Shown here piece by piece: positions 11,719-24,336 of a DNA stretch of 64,000 nucleotides (the first letter of the stretch is position 1; each line of letters begins with the position of its first letter). Origin of the DNA: Erpobdella octoculata. Its lineage: Eukaryota > Annelida > Clitellata > Hirudinida > Erpobdellidae. The notes beneath the pieces were generated by a model. It searched no databases. It was not told the DNA's origin and saw only the letters and a list, made by a program, of their open reading frames with translations. The position numbers were made by a program, and so were the translations under genes. The stretch is taken from NCBI GenBank assembly GCA_963978895.1, contig OZ022238.1, forward strand, positions 40,381,634 through 40,445,633, read 5' to 3'.

Positions 11719-12251
11719 CTGATGTTTTGTTTTATGATCAGTTGAATTTTTTTTTTCATTCCACAATCATAGTCTGAATTTTGAAATATACAGTAATTTT
11801 CATTCCATCAGTAATCATATCATGCATACAAACTGTTAATAATATTCATAATTTATTTAGTACATGCTTCTCGCTCTGTTATTCTCTTGTTGCTAATAAG
11901 TCAACAGTCAAAAAATAATCTTGACATAATACGTGAGAATCTTCATGCAACTACTTCACGCTTCTGCTATTTCAATCAATTAGATAATACTAAAACTATA
12001 ACTTGAAAAAGCCAGACGCACAAAAAACATACTCAATAAGTACAAGTCTTAAATACAAAATGGCTTTGCTTACCATATGAATGTTGAGTCCATAAATACA
12101 AATCAAGAAAATCAATAAAATGCTCAAATTGATGACTGCAATGATTGAGTAAGTACAATACAGTTTCAGACCAATCTTCCCACACACTTTGCAGAAGCAG
12201 TATGTGCCCTGTCTTCGCTTATTGCACGACTCCGAGAAAGACTGTTTGATT
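11719..12251. other. 3' intergenic region between CPT2 and TMEM115
   Basis: About 530 bp between the convergent stop codons. A minus-strand open frame at 11,996-12,274 is hydrophobic and unrecognised and lies in the expected 3' UTR of TMEM115. No gene or repeat is recognised. Confidence 0.5.
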
Positions 12252-13454
12252 TTAGGAGGTTGTAGAAGATGCATTCGTTTTTGAAGTCTCCTCTATGTCG
12301 ACAGTAACGTCTTCCCTCGCCTCTGCAAGTGTTTTTTCTTCAGACTTGAAAACGGACAAACCTTCCTCCATTGTGTCCTCCATGTTTGGCCAAGGAAGTG
12401 CACTAACTTTGTTCAGTCTTTCATTTAATGCTTTAAGAGCAAGTTTTCTTGAAAAAATAAATAAATAATATAGCACAATCCTATATATATAATAGATATG
12501 AAGTAAACGAACCTTCGTCTTTCGGCATCGTGAACATCTGTCCCCGTCATACTCAAACTTACAACTGGGGCTTTGAACTCAAATTTTCGATGAGGACTTG
12601 AACAAATTTTAAGTTTAACCAGCAAGGCAAAAATTGTATTTGAGAAAATACCCACATACGGATTTATGGCTTCAGGAAAGAAACTAGAAATAGGATAAAA
12701 AAAACCAAATATTTAATGTACAGTTATGAAAATACACCCAATAGTTAGCTCACCTCACAAAGGAAAATCCTTCAGCTGAATCACCCTTAGTCCCATCTTT
12801 GTGCTTCTGATAAAAACGAAGATAAGTCCAGCTCACCACTAGCCCAAATAAGAACTGAATGAGATGTGGTGGAGGAACGATGTAAATGATCCTTGCCACC
12901 AAAATAGTGCAAGCAGCAACAAGAGGAATGTGTTTGGTTCGCACTTTGACAAGTGGACTGTTGATGAGAATTTGGTCTCCCATTGTTTGCTTCAATACAA
13001 CTGTCAGTCCGGCAGCATAACCACTCATTCCATATACAGGATTTAAAAATAACACGTCTGTATTGACAGTGAATAAGTACTCCAGTAGATAAAAACTGAC
13101 TGTTAGGACCCCGACAAATGTTGAAACAATACCATAAAAACGAATCATCTCTAGCGACCCCCAAAGAGGTTCTACAACTTTACCGTACATAAAAACCACG
13201 ACGACATTGCAGGCAACTAGCCAAATATGTGGTTCAATAAAACAGTAAGTCACCACAGTCCATATAGCAAAATTTGGTGGCACTAACTTTCCGGGGAAAA
13301 TGCAAAACAAATCGGCCGCAGATGTTATGTACGACAGTAAATGGCCGATAAATATAGTCACGCAGAAAACTTTAACTAGTAAATTTGGATTTAAAACTAA
13401 AACGTTGTAACTATCCAAAACCGATGATAATTTAGAATTCAGAGCAGCCGTCAT
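12252..13454 (-). CDS. TMEM115: Transmembrane protein 115 (Golgi rhomboid-like protein)
   Basis: TMEM115 is a multi-span Golgi membrane protein of the rhomboid-like superfamily; in mammals it is implicated in retrograde Golgi-ER traffic and lacks protease residues. Three exons join in phase on the minus strand: 13454-12754, 12683-12513 and 12447-12252 (TAA). The first gives MTAALNSKLSSVLDSYNVL, several hydrophobic spans, then CFIEPHIWLVACNVVVVFMY, KVVEPLWGS, PVYGMSGYAAGL and HLIQFLFGLVVSWTYLRFYQ, all in the order known for TMEM115. Exons 2-3 supply a polar tail with PEAINPYVG, DAERRR and LNERL. The total is about 355 residues, near the human length. The start is the first ATG of the exon, preceded by AT-rich leader. 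Intron 1 is 70 bp and intron 2 is 65 bp. Confidence 0.93.
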
Positions 13455-13752
13455 TTTCGGAAGAGGCTTTGTTTACCAAACGAAAAATAAAGGGTGCATT
13501 TATAGTAGATATATAAACTAAATTAAAAGACTAAAAAGACTTCTGTCAATTTCGGTTGTATTTACACAGAACAATAGTAATAATAATAGTGATATATTAA
13601 AACTAGTAGTACGGCAACGCTTCGCTTCCGTCATATCGACCATATAATTAAAAAATGAAATATTTGATACATAATTTGTATTAATTGCACGTAAAATGGA
13701 TTTACAAATAAATACTAATTTTAGTGAAGTAACGGCAATATTCATTTAACAG

Positions 13753-13837
<85 letters not shown>
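13753..13837. repeat. (TCAA)n tail microsatellite of a LINE
   Basis: About 21 copies of TCAA, which is TTGA on the minus strand. It immediately follows the 3' end of the minus-strand LINE fragment at 13,838-14,352, with the junction running ttcgtatttatatagcgcta. Short 3' tandem repeats directly after a GCGCTATATAAA-type 3' UTR are typical of CR1/L2-group LINE tails. Confidence 0.93.
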
Positions 13838-14352
13838 TCGTATTTATATAGCGCTATTTCCGCAGTGTTCAATAGCGCTCGGTCATGAACTTATTAAACA
13901 GATGTGTTTTAAGTCCACGACGGAAAGCTGTTAGAGAAGTAGAGTTAGTAAGAGAAGAAGGAAGAGAGTTCCAGAGATAGGGACCAGAGTAGGAGAAAGA
14001 GCGTTTAGCAAAAGAATGCTTAATAGTGAAGACGCGAAAGTGACTAAGAGAAGAAGAACGAAGACCAGACTTAGGAGGGATATGTATTAAATTAGTTAAG
14101 TAGAGAGGAGAATGACAATTTTTTATTTTATACATTATTAAACATATTTTAAAAATCACCCTATATCTAAAAGGAAGCCAATGGAGAAGAACAAAAGATG
14201 GAGAGATGTGAGAGAAGTAGGAGGTGCGAGAAACTAAGCGCGCAGCCGAGTTGAAGGCTTTAGAGAGAGGATAAAGGGTAGTGTCAGGAAGACCATAATA
14301 TAGTGAATTGCAGTAATCAATTCGAGACAGAACAGGAGAAGAGACTAGAGTT
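13838..14352 (-). pseudogene. CR1/L2-type LINE, 5'-truncated 3' end
   Basis: On the minus strand the sequence reads SRIDYCNSLYYGLP and then a LHWLP-F-R-YR block. MIFKICLIMYKIKNCHSPLY, SFSYSGPYLWNSLPSSL and FRRGLKTHLF follow, and then a stop. This is the conserved C-terminal region found after the reverse transcriptase of CR1/L2/Rex-type LINE ORF2. The 5' part, including endonuclease and RT catalytic motifs, is missing. The 3' end carries the (TTGA)n tail. Its upstream break at about 14,352 abuts a hAT transposase relic, so it probably inserted into or beside that transposon. Confidence 0.85.
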
Positions 14353-16137
14353 GTCCTTAGTGTCGATTACTAGGGTTTGCCTCAAAATGCCAAGTACATG
14401 TCGTCTTTTATCCAAAACGAGGTAATCGAATTGATGGCACAGATGGTACAAGTTTTGATTGTCGAAGAATGCAAAGATTCTGACATTAACTGGTATTCGA
14501 TCAAATGCCACGAAAGTCAAGATCAGTGCAATGTTGAGGATATGTCGATTGTCAATCGCTATGTGTGTTGTGGAAAGGCAATAGAGCACATGATCTCAAT
14601 GATCAAGGCTAGTGAGTTAGATTCTAAAAGCCTGACACGTTCGTTGCTTACAGAGCTTCAGGCTCAGCAGCTGGGCCCCGCTCGAATTTTAGGTCAATGT
14701 TATGACGACGCCAGTGTAATGAACGGCGGAAAGAGAGGTGTCCAGAAAATATTGCAAGACACTCTGGGCCGCCAAATTCCGTACGTGCACTGTTATAATC
14801 ACCAATTCCATCTTGTGGTTGCGCACGCTGTGAAATCAGAGATAAAGGTAAACAACTTTTTCAGCTTATGTGAGCAATTGTATGTGTTTTTTCGCCGAAA
14901 TTTGGTGAATAACACATAAGGAGGTGACACAATAAAGCAGTTACTTGTTCAAAGATGGACTGGCTCATATTAATCTGAAATGGTTGTCAAAAACAACAGA
15001 AAGGAAATTATTTTGCAGACCCTCGAAATTGTTGCCAAGTTAGAAAAAGCTCCGGATGATGTGTTGGTTGAAGCAGCTGTGCCAGAAGGATTTTTTTCAA
15101 ATGCCGTTGTCAAAATACTGAGCTTGCTGTCAACGGTCAGTGCTTTGTTGCAAGGTCGCTTGTGCAATTGTCTCTTGCTATGGAACTGATCTCCACAGCT
15201 AAAGAAAGCCTTCTTGTCTTGTGGTCTGCAGATGTTTTTGATCAAATGGCAGATGCTGCTGGTTTTTCATCAAATGAGGATGACCATGTAGTGTCAGTAA
15301 AGTGCAAACAAGTTCAGAGCACCTGGCTGACCGGCTCTGTGGTCAGCTCCACTTTGGGTCATTACCATGTTATTGGTTTTAAAGTTACTTCACGCGAGCT
15401 CATGAGCTCTACAACACCATTTTGAAATCAACCACCAATTTGAGGAGTCCAACTTGGCTTTGTTTCAAGCTGTAGAATCTTTCGTTCCATCATCTCAGAA
15501 CATTCTTGTTGAGAAGTGCTTGGAACCATCACTCAGCCAGCTCCTTTGCCTCGACCAAGTTGCCCTCCCTAGCGAATTGCCTAGTGCAATGCAACTGTGC
15601 CGTAACAAATTCCAGCCAAATTCGTCGTAGGAAGATGCAACATATGCAATGCTGCTGTACCGCGATGCATTTCCAAATGTGTATCAGCTGTATGCCTAAG
15701 CAATCACCAGCGGTGTGTCGACTGCTACGTGCGAGAGCAGTTTATCCACTCTCACGCAGATTCTGCGGCCTTATCGCCAACCAATGGGCATTGAGCGTAA
15801 ATTTAAACTGGTACTACTTGCTTTTGAGAAGGATTTTACGCTAAAAGTAGATTTGAACACTTTCATAGAAAAGTTTGCCCAAAAATCGCCCCGTATTGTT
15901 CTCTGACATTATGATCCATGTGATGTGTTTTTTACATGTTGATTCAGAATATTTTCAAATTCAATTAAATATGGTAGATTAAGATTCAAATTTCAATCGC
16001 TAAACCTGTTTTTTGCGTGAAGCGCATTTTGGGGGTTGAATCACTGGAATGTGCAATTTATGTGATTAGAAAATTTATACAGTGCCCCCCCAAAAGTTTT
16101 TCGGCCCCCCACTTCAAAATTCCTGGTTACGGCCCTG
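14353..16137 (+). pseudogene. hAT transposase relic (ZMYM1/DUF4371-like) with 3' terminus
   Basis: The frame at 14,377-14,919 contains IVNRYVCCGKAIEHMISM, LGQCYDDASVMNGGKRGVQ and IPYVHCYNHQFHLVVAHAV, matching the RNase-H-like core of ZMYM1-like hAT transposases. Frameshifted continuations include KEIILQTLEIVAKLEKA (14,980-15,189) and a C-terminal hATC-like dimerisation block, CESSLSTLTQILRPYRQPMG with ERKFKLVLLAFEKDF (15,715-15,906). The right end, ...ggttacggccctg at 16,137, is a CAGGGCCG-type hAT terminus. The left part is replaced by the LINE fragment. Several frameshifts and stops make it inactive. Confidence 0.8.
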
Positions 16138-16801
16138 GTCGACGCTCTTTTGTCCGAAGCTTTTGTTGACGGGTCAAGCTATAGATTGACTAATTTCAAA
16201 GATTGACTGTAACATATATAGAGACTACATGCATAATAATGAAGTCCCGGTAGACCGTAAAGAAGGATGGTAGTTCTGATCCCGCCCGTTACACTAGTGT
16301 CCACGATAGTGAGAGTGCTGAGAGGCTTCCTGAAGGGCTGTCCTAGTTGTTTCTGATAAAATCCAACAAGTGAGATAGATCTACTGAACAAAGGAATAGT
16401 GATATATAATCTTCTTTACAGATTTCTAAAAAATTTATGGTTTTAAGAGACATGATTATGTGATTTTCATAAAAATATCTAACAACAAAATTATATATGC
16501 AAATACATTTTTTTAAAGAATTTGTCATTTCTAATTTGATGCTGATAAAAAATGAAATGAGTTAGTAAGGTAAAAAACGTAATTATCACCGGTCATGAAC
16601 TTCAACAACCACAAAATGAGCTTTTTAAAAAGAGGCTTTGAAATTGTATACTTTTCTATTTCGCCAGCAATGTGAGGCTTTAATAGCACTATTAGTCACA
16701 ACGTTTTTGTTATTTTCTCCATTTTCTTTATATATATAAATAAGAAATATTTCTTTCAACAAGAAATAGATTTTCAATTTTAGGATAAAAAAGAGTTATA
16801 A
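16138..16801. other. Intergenic, no gene recognised
   Basis: AT-rich spacer between the hAT terminus and the first exon of the secreted-protein gene. Short minus-strand open frames at 16,179-16,391 and 16,343-16,528 have no recognisable motif. A TATATATA stretch near 16,727 could belong to the promoter of the downstream gene, which is only a guess. Confidence 0.4.
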
Positions 16802-17800
16802 ATGAGGATCTACTGTCACTTTGTATTTTTAGTCATATTTTATTTCGTAGTCGTTCTTTTGTGCAGTAAGTTCTCATGTTTGGTTGGATATTCTTATATG
16901 TCATTTACAACTTAAAGTTTTTTTTCATTAATGTTTGTCTAGACAGCCAGAAAATTTCAACTGATGCTCATCAATTCTACTTCAACAACGAGTAATTTAT
17001 TTATTTTGTTTACAATTTATTCTAACTTTATAAATCATGACTGAATGACATTAAAACAATGATGTTAAATAGAGAAAAATGTCAAAGATCCAGATAGCTT
17101 GGTTTAATGTTTTGTTTTTAGGGGTTTACCCGCAGAAAAATCAAGACACAATGCAGTGACATTTCAAAGAAGACATTTCTACTTTCAGAATTGTCGTGTG
17201 CTTTGTGGTGCACAGGTGAAGTCGGCCTCTGCGAACGTCATAATTCAGTGCAACTTTGCTACAAAAAAGTTGCTAAAACAGAGAAGAAAAGTTAAAAATG
17301 AAATAATCAAGCTTCAAAATGTGTTTGCCTTAATCGACCAAAGTCGACTAGATTTTAGGAAGAAAATCAATATAAACAGATCTAAATATGGAGGCAGTTC
17401 TAAAAGTCTCAAAAAAGAGTTGAGTAACGGAGATGAATTTCTGCTTCTCGAATCAAAAAAATACTCTATTTCTGAAAATTTTATCTCAAACTTAAATTCA
17501 CTGCTAAAAAATAAGAAGCATAGCCACTCAGGATTGAAAAATCAAAGAGATGGAAAATTAGAAAACCAGTCCAGATTTCCCGCTTTTTTGTTAAGCGATC
17601 AGAATACATATGGATTACAATGGAAAGATAAGGACGGAGAGACAAGCGAGTTTCATCTCGTTAAACGGCGTTACAACGATCCAGTAGAACACTGCATACA
17701 GAAATGTGGAGACGCCACAGCTGATAGAATGGAATGTCTCATCAAGTGGTGCCAAGTTAGAAGTTTTGCGCAAAGAGCAGCTATAAGTAGATTCATTTGA
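16802..17800 (+). CDS. Unrecognised secreted Cys-containing protein, 3 exons
   Basis: Three exons join in phase: 16,802-16,865, 16,943-16,991 and 17,122-17,800 (TGA). The start MRIYCHFVFLVIFYFVVVLL is a strong signal-peptide candidate ending near C-S. The mature part, about 240 residues, begins with a short QKISTDAHQFYFNNE stretch. It is basic in the middle (KKLLKQRRKVKNEIIK, which could form a helix). Cysteines cluster in NCRVLCGAQ, QCNFA and the tail HCIQKCGDATADRMECLIKW followed by CQ. The C-terminal C-x3-C-x8-C-x4-C spacing suggests disulfides. I do not recognise the family. The splice joins make it much more likely a real gene than the single 214-codon frame alone would suggest. A secreted ligand or defence peptide precursor is possible but unsupported. 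Confidence 0.65.
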
Positions 17801-18352
17801 CAAGCCGATTTTATATTGCTAAAGACTTTTTCCAAACATCACCAAGATTTTAAATGTGCTATTGTTAGATTTTGGATTTTGTTGTTACTTGAATAAAAAA
17901 AAAGTTTTTGTGCGGGGCATTTGGAGTCAATCGGCCATTCATTGAGAAGGTGGGGAAGTTTTAATATTACGATGTAATAGTTAATACTACAAGCGGTAAC
18001 AAGATACTATTTCATTGTTGATGTCATTAAGGTAGATGTTTCATGCTCGGTCACATGACTCGGTCATTATTTTTATTATTATAATCATTTTATACCTTGC
18101 ATACTCGTGTGGCGAACAGCTCATTAATTATGCATGCAGACCGTTCGTTCATTCATGATTTTATTTCTACTCATTAGCCCGTGTATCAGCAGACGTCCAT
18201 GAAACGAGTTGATGCTTGTTATTTGGTCAGGTCTCGCATTTGTTAGATTTCATATTTATAATCAACATTCGAATGGGATTGGCACGAGCTGTTTCGCAAA
18301 CTCACAGCGGTGGTCACAGACGAGGTAGACTGTATTGAGTAAGGCCGGACGA

Positions 18353-18445
18353 ATGCGGGATTTAAAACTTCTGTTGTTGTTTTTGTTGTTGCTGATTAAG
18401 TTACCTGTGATTGCTCCGTTCTTTTATAAAAAGTGTAAATTTTAA
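18353..18445 (+). CDS. Possible 30-residue signal-anchor-like small ORF
   Basis: The ATG at 18,353 opens a 30-codon frame, MRDLKLLLLFLLLLIKLPVI and then APFFYKKCKF, ending TAA. It has a charged start, a Leu-rich core of about 12 residues and a basic tail, like a signal peptide or first exon. No GT donor in a useful phase lies immediately before the stop, and there is no further support. It could be chance. Confidence 0.15.
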   Translation: MRDLKLLLLFLLLLIKLPVIAPFFYKKCKF

Positions 18446-18928
18446 TTTTTGCAAGTTTGTCGTTAATTGACAAAGGAAGAAAATCAGGTGAGATGAATTA
18501 ACGGTTTTTTTTTTATAAATGGCAGATTATTTTTTTTCTTAACTGTTAATGAGAATGAACCTTTGTTGAATAATTTTCCTTGTTCTTGCTTGAAACTTTG
18601 CTTATATCAAGTCTTAGCTATAACGTTTACAAGCGTCATTATATGGATTAGGAAGCTATTTGCTGTTTCGTGATATAAATTTTCACTGGAGCAACAAATA
18701 CTATACGTTGAGTGACCTACATAATCAGTATACCAGTTTATCAATGTTTGTTGCAACGAGCTCCTTGATATCAAACAGAATGGAGTTTGATTCTGAATCA
18801 CAATGCACATGATCTTTAATTTTAAACACTTCAACTCCCAATAACTCTTTATCGCGGAGAATTCAATTACGATACCAAATTTGCATTGTGCTATTATAAT
18901 TTTCATGGTCACTATACATGCATATTAT

Positions 18929-19046
<118 letters not shown>

Positions 19047-19312
19047 GTGCTTGACATGGGTTACATCATAGGATTACGTCAAACAGCGATTAAAAATTTT
19101 AATTAATGCTAATTACAAGCAGCTGTGTTACTTGCAGTTATGCAGTCATAAAAGCATTAAAATGATAATTTGGTTTTCCTGGAATCCTAGAAAACAACGC
19201 CTAGTAGCCAGCTTGAATATTTAACAGCAAAATTATTAGTAACATATAATATGACTTGTGGTAATAGTTAATCTAATTTTAGAGCAATAAATCAATTCGT
19301 AACAGATCTGAA

Positions 19313-22300
19313 ATGTCCACAAACGAAGCCACATGGAATCACATGATGATCGGAAGAAATCCGAAACCACAGGAAATGTTTCTGAACGTCGACCTGATCG
19401 GAACAATTTCAGTCTACTTGAGACAACTCACTTCTTGGAAGACTTTCATTTCAACAGAAACAAACGAAACTTTTATCAGAAAAGCCATCAGACGATACGA
19501 AAGATTGTGGTTAACGTTGCTCAACCAATTAACCTGTGATTCAGACGTAGGATTACAACCTCCTAGCGATATATACTGGATATGGCACCTCCACATGCTT
19601 CAACCATCCAACTACTCTATTTATTGCAAACAACGTTTTGGTCGAGTACTGTATCATCGGTTCCACAGAACCGAAACCGAATCATTGGTGTTCAAGTCAA
19701 AAACCGCTACTGCCTGGCATAAAGCTTATCCCAATGAACCTTTCGAGTTGGAAGATTTAGAATCAGAAAACCTTTCGATATTATCAACGCCTCCTTCTAC
19801 ACGCTTGGATCATTTGGTTGATGTAGCACAACGTGAAAAAAGATTCTTACACCGCATTGAACTTCCTCAGTTTCAAGACCAAAGTTTTTTGTTTTCGGCA
19901 GTAACAAGGTACCGACAGCTACTGGCACTGAAACAAGTTTACGATTGGGATCCACGTTGCCTTCCAGTTGATCTTGAGCTGGTCTGGCGAATTCACATGT
20001 TACATCCGCTTCTGTATATGGAAGATATCAAACGTGTTTTTAATCCAAACAAAAACTCCGTCTCTATTTTATCCACGCAATCGTTTTTGGCATCTGGAAT
20101 CAATTGTCTTGAACACCTGTCAGCTGCCGATCTCCTATCCTTCATATCCGTATCAAATCGGTTTTGGAGTTCCGTTTATCCAGACGAGGACTATTCATTT
20201 TATTCTGATGGAACCGTCCCAAGACCTCTGCTGACTGGAAAAAAGACTAACAATCTGACGACTCGACAAGACAGACTGCGATTCTTCCAAACGACCGAAA
20301 GCTCGCTGGTGGCCTTCAATAGCGATTGTTACGAAAGTCATTCGGTGGAAAGTTGCAGCATCGTCTTCACCGGCATTTGCGTCGAAGACTTGAAAGCAAA
20401 ACAAAAAACCTTCAAAATTCTTGCAAACGTACTCGGCATGAACTCCTTCAAACAGGTTCCAATATTTCAAGTGAAAGGTCTAACAGGCCACGTTGTCACC
20501 AAATCAGACAAAAAGTACAAAGTTCAAAATAAAGATGACGTTGAGTGCTTGGGAAGGTGTAGATTTGATCCGAAAGAGAATCGGGGAATCGAACTGCAGA
20601 TATTTGCATGTCGGAGTTTTGTGTGCTTTCACAAGTATCAATTGGTCGCCACGAAGATCTTCGATCCTCTCCAAAACTTGCTACCTGCCTCCCAAAACAA
20701 GGCTTGTCTTACCTTCAATAATGCATCGCTGACGACAGCCATGAAAAACATCAGCATGTCATGCGACAACATCAGTAAGAAACAAAAGGTTGGTAACCAA
20801 ACTTGTCACTCACTTAACATTTAATAAGTTATTATTTATATAAAGGAGAAAAACTTTGCAAACAGCTCGAGATTCCAAAAGTGACCTACACGGATCCAAA
20901 AGTGACTTTGTACTACGAAGTTGACATCTGCAACAGGAAGCCTTTCCAGTTCGTTTTGGATCGCAATCCAGGTGAGTTAACTGAACTTCCGACTTACCTC
21001 AAAGAACATTTGGCAGAAGTCATCACTTGGCAGAAAAGAAGTTTGGATAGCGAAAAGTCTTTCGCCGTGGCAAGACACAGGTTCGAATTTCATAAAAGAA
21101 AAATACTTCTAATTAAGAAATAGTTAACTTAATTATTTCATTTTATTTTATTTCAGTTTGAAGTGTCGAGACGCAGGTTTGGCGTTCGGAATTGAGATTG
21201 TGAGAGATGACAGTGACAGTTTACTCGCAGCTTCTTTATTCCACAACAATCAACATCTTGTCGCCATCGCATACTCAATCGGTTCGCATTATCTTCCCAA
21301 TCCGTCGCAGGTTAAATAAAACAAACATCGGTATTTTAATGTCTTTCTTAATTTTAAAGCGTTCAATTGTACATTGAAAGAATTTGTGTTTGTCAGATTT
21401 AAGATAAAATTAATATTCGGTCATATCCAGGTGATGGAAACATGTCCTGTTACGCTGGACTCGCAAATTGGTGATCTGTCGATGGTCATCACAAATCATT
21501 TGAGAGAAGAACAAATCATTACTTCAAAATGGGTTGAAGGTTTCTATTTAATTTTTTTATAACCTTATATAATGGTTTTTGCAGGATTAATTTTATATAA
21601 TAATTTATGTTTATTTGGTATCAATTTTATACTTGTTTTAATTGAATTTATTTGAAAGCTTAATACTTACAAAACAGCGTAAGATAGATGGAATGCACAT
21701 TCAAACATTCAAAAGGATTTCACACGCGTAATCACATGGTTTGAGTTGCACCCAGTAATTAAGGATGTAATCAACAAGGCTCATTGGTCATTTAACATCA
21801 AATTTCTTGCTACCAGGAATTCTTTACTCTATAAATACTTGCGTGGGAATGTTTGAGAAGAAATAGTTTACAATTACAATCTTAGATAACAAGCTGAAGA
21901 TAATGAAACGAATTACCAAATATGAAATTAATCGTTTTTAATTAACCAGGCCACGCCAACGAAAGCAGGATCGTCATAAAAACCTACAACATGAAAACTC
22001 AACAGATTTCAACGACTGAAATTTCCGAAGATGAGCAGCAATCCTTTAGCAGTCCGACAACTTCTGTTGACCTGCCGTCGGGTCGGATCTCGGTTTCCAG
22101 TTCGGCCGACAAAATTCCAGAAAATCTGCTGTGGGCGTTCTGCGTGGGCTGCATGTACATATCCATGCAACGCTGTGGTAATTCGTCTTTGTTTTCCAGT
22201 CAATCCATACTTGGCCTCAACGTTCGCTGTGGAGATGGATCCGTCAGGTCATCAGCGGGTCAAATGTCTTCCGACACCAGCACTGACATCTCTTCAATTG

Positions 22301-22647
22301 GGAAGAAGTCGAAGAAGAAATTGTCCTTACAGAAATATCGTCAGAATAGAAGGCTGAGCAAGCGCCGTAAAATGTCTGCTAGTTTCACATTCCTACTTGC
22401 TTGTGGATTCAGGGTCGACGCGGCACCGACCGTAACTGATTTCAATGGAAACGAATCGACCAAGTTCCGCCCGCATTCCAGTGTCAGGGACGACGTAGGT
22501 TCACTTCCTGGTGGTTCGTGGAGGAACGAAGAAGCTGCTTGTTTTTCTGCTCCAGTTGATTACAATCGTAATTTGTTACAATTCCGTCGGTCGGAATCCA
22601 GCAAGGAGTTCCTGCACAACATCGATTCCATTTTTGAACGCCTTTGA
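19313..22647 (+). CDS. DUF1399/GRDP-like protein, 5 exons
   Basis: Exons in phase: 19,313-20,788, 20,866-21,083, 21,158-21,310, 21,430-21,539 and 21,950-22,647 (TGA), about 880 codons. The N-terminal half carries two copies of the DUF1399 signature: PSDIYWIWHLHMLQPSNYSI followed by YCKQRFGR..YHRF, and PVDLELVWRIHMLHPLLYME. These W-x-x-H-x-L-x-P blocks define the family that includes plant glycine-rich-domain proteins and their animal relatives. Later exons resemble its C2-like and GRPR regions (RFDPKENRGIELQIFACRS, DAGLAFGIEIVRDDSD, QHLVAIAYSIGSHYLP). The last exon is Ser-rich and basic (KKSKKKLSLQKYRQNRRLSK) and less conserved. Plant members affect growth and stress responses; the animal role is unknown to me. 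Splice sites fit GT-AG: AAAAG|GT, CACAG|GT, GCAG|GT and GAAG|GT. A 29-bp minisatellite follows the stop. The first ATG of the frame is used as start. Confidence 0.8.
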
Positions 22648-22767
22648 AACAAAAGATGACCATTTTTGTTTGTAATTTAAGAAAGTTTGCTTTTTAATTT
22701 TTTCTTGTTTTATTTAGGTCGGAGTTGCTGTTTGTGACGTGACGAACACTAATTGTGAAACTGCGCG

Positions 22768-23256
22768 TATTATAATGTACGCATATGTGAACATGGTATT
22801 ATAATGTACGCTTATGTGAACATGGTATTATAATGTACGCATATGTGAACATGGTATTATGATGTACGCATATGTGAACATGGTATTGTAAGGTACGCAT
22901 ATGTGAACATGGTATTATGATATACGCATATGCGAACATGGTATTATGATGTACGCATATATGAACATGGTATTATGATGTACGCATATGTGAACATGGT
23001 ATTATAATGTACGCATATGTGAACATGGTATTATAATGTACGCTTATGTGAACATGGTATTATAATGTACGGAAATGCGTACATCGTATTAAAACGTAGG
23101 CATATGCGAACATCGTATTATAATGTATGCATATGTGAACATGGTATTATAATGTACGGATATGTGAACATCGTATTATAATGTACGCATATGTGAACAT
23201 GTTATTATATTGTACGCATATGTGAACAACGTATTATAATGTACGCATATGTGAAC
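22768..23256. repeat. 29-bp minisatellite, about 17 copies
   Basis: The repeat unit is about 29 bp, with core gtacgcatatgtgaacatgg and then tattataat. Units differ at single bases (cttatg, ggatatg, atcgt for atggt), so it is an old array that is not perfectly homogenised. It lies in the short gap between the stop codons of the converging GRDP-like and C1q genes, so it could be in either 3' region. There are no unique spacers, which excludes a CRISPR-like array. Confidence 0.95.
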
Positions 23257-23371
23257 AGTGAACACTGATAGACTTTGAACGAATTTTAATTGTTTATTTT
23301 TTTCATTTTATAACAGTGATATAAATATGCTAATGACGTTTTCTGAGTTTTTTTCGTATTATGCAAACTTT

Positions 23372-24336
23372 TCATTCGTCATCGTCCTGGTCGCTTTCGA
23401 ACAGAAGAAATCCAGAGAAAGTTGAATAATCGTTCAACAGAGCTGAATCCTTGCTCAACTGCACCCAGACCTTGTCGTTGGCCTTGAGATCCATCAAGAT
23501 TGTTTGGCTTCCTGTTCCGTACCCGGCTCTTCCATCTCCATGAAGTGGAACTTTGTGCTTCTCGTTCAGCATGATCCAGGCGTAAGCGTCTTTTTGATTT
23601 TGCCCTAACACGTGGGTCGTGAACATATAAACTCCAGGCTTCTTTAATTGAAACAAATAAACTGTTTTAATAACTTTTTATCGAAAAAAAACTCGGAAAC
23701 CATTTTGCTAGTTTTACTTGACAAATGAATTGTGACGTGGTAGCATCGAATCCTTCTCCTGTGTTGAAATAGACAACGTCAAAAAGTATCGCCGTGTCCA
23801 CAGAAACTGGACCGAGCTTCTGACTTTTTCCAGAAGAAAAAGCAATTTTGCTTATTCCATTATGCTGGTTGTGACCTTCGCCTTGATGGCCTGGAGGACC
23901 CATAGGTCCCTGGTCTCCTTTTTGGCCTACATTCCCCCTTTCTCCTTTTATTCCTCTCTGACCTTTCACTCCTTGAGCACCTGGCAGTTTTAATTTGATA
24001 TATTCAACTAGTCATTTGAAATTAGTCATGCATTTGATATAAACGTCAAAGTTACTGTTACCGATACATTTAGGTTGTTTATTAAAATTGAACAATTTGG
24101 AAATAAAAATCAAAACCTGAATTTCCTTTTTCACCGTTTTTCCCTCTCAATCCGTGAACCCCAGGAATACCTGGCATTCCAGGAGTTCCTGGCATAGCAG
24201 CTAAACATTTGCAACAATGATCATTCTCATGTACATCTCCCTTTCCAGGCTGTTCAAATTTTTCCGTGGAAGCAGAAAACCCAGAAATTGAATTATTAAA
24301 AACTAAAAAGAACAGAATACATTTTCGAAAAAGCAT
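23372..24336 (-). CDS. Short-collagen C1q-domain protein (C1q/adiponectin-like)
   Basis: Three exons on the minus strand: 24336-24117, 23980-23718 and 23641-23372 (TAA), about 250 residues. Exon 1 encodes the signal peptide MLFRKCILFFLVFNNSISGF, a CCKC stretch and the first collagen-like Gly-x-y repeats (MPGTPGMPGIPGVHGLRGKN). Exon 2 has a second Gly-x-y run (GQRGIKGERGNVGQKGDQGP and on) and the start of the C1q fold (SKIAFSSG, ILFDVVYFNTGEGFD). Exon 3 holds the rest of the C1q domain (GVYMFTTHVLG, VWVQLSKDSALLNDYSTFSG followed by FLLF). Such proteins form secreted trimers and act in innate recognition or as hormone-like ligands. The collagen stretch is short, as in C1q-related soluble proteins. 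It is transcribed towards the GRDP-like gene and shares the minisatellite as 3' spacer. Confidence 0.9.

Noticed and set aside
22768..23256. Regular 29-bp repeats that superficially recall a CRISPR array
   Set aside because: The units are contiguous with no unique spacers, and the genome is eukaryotic; it is a minisatellite.
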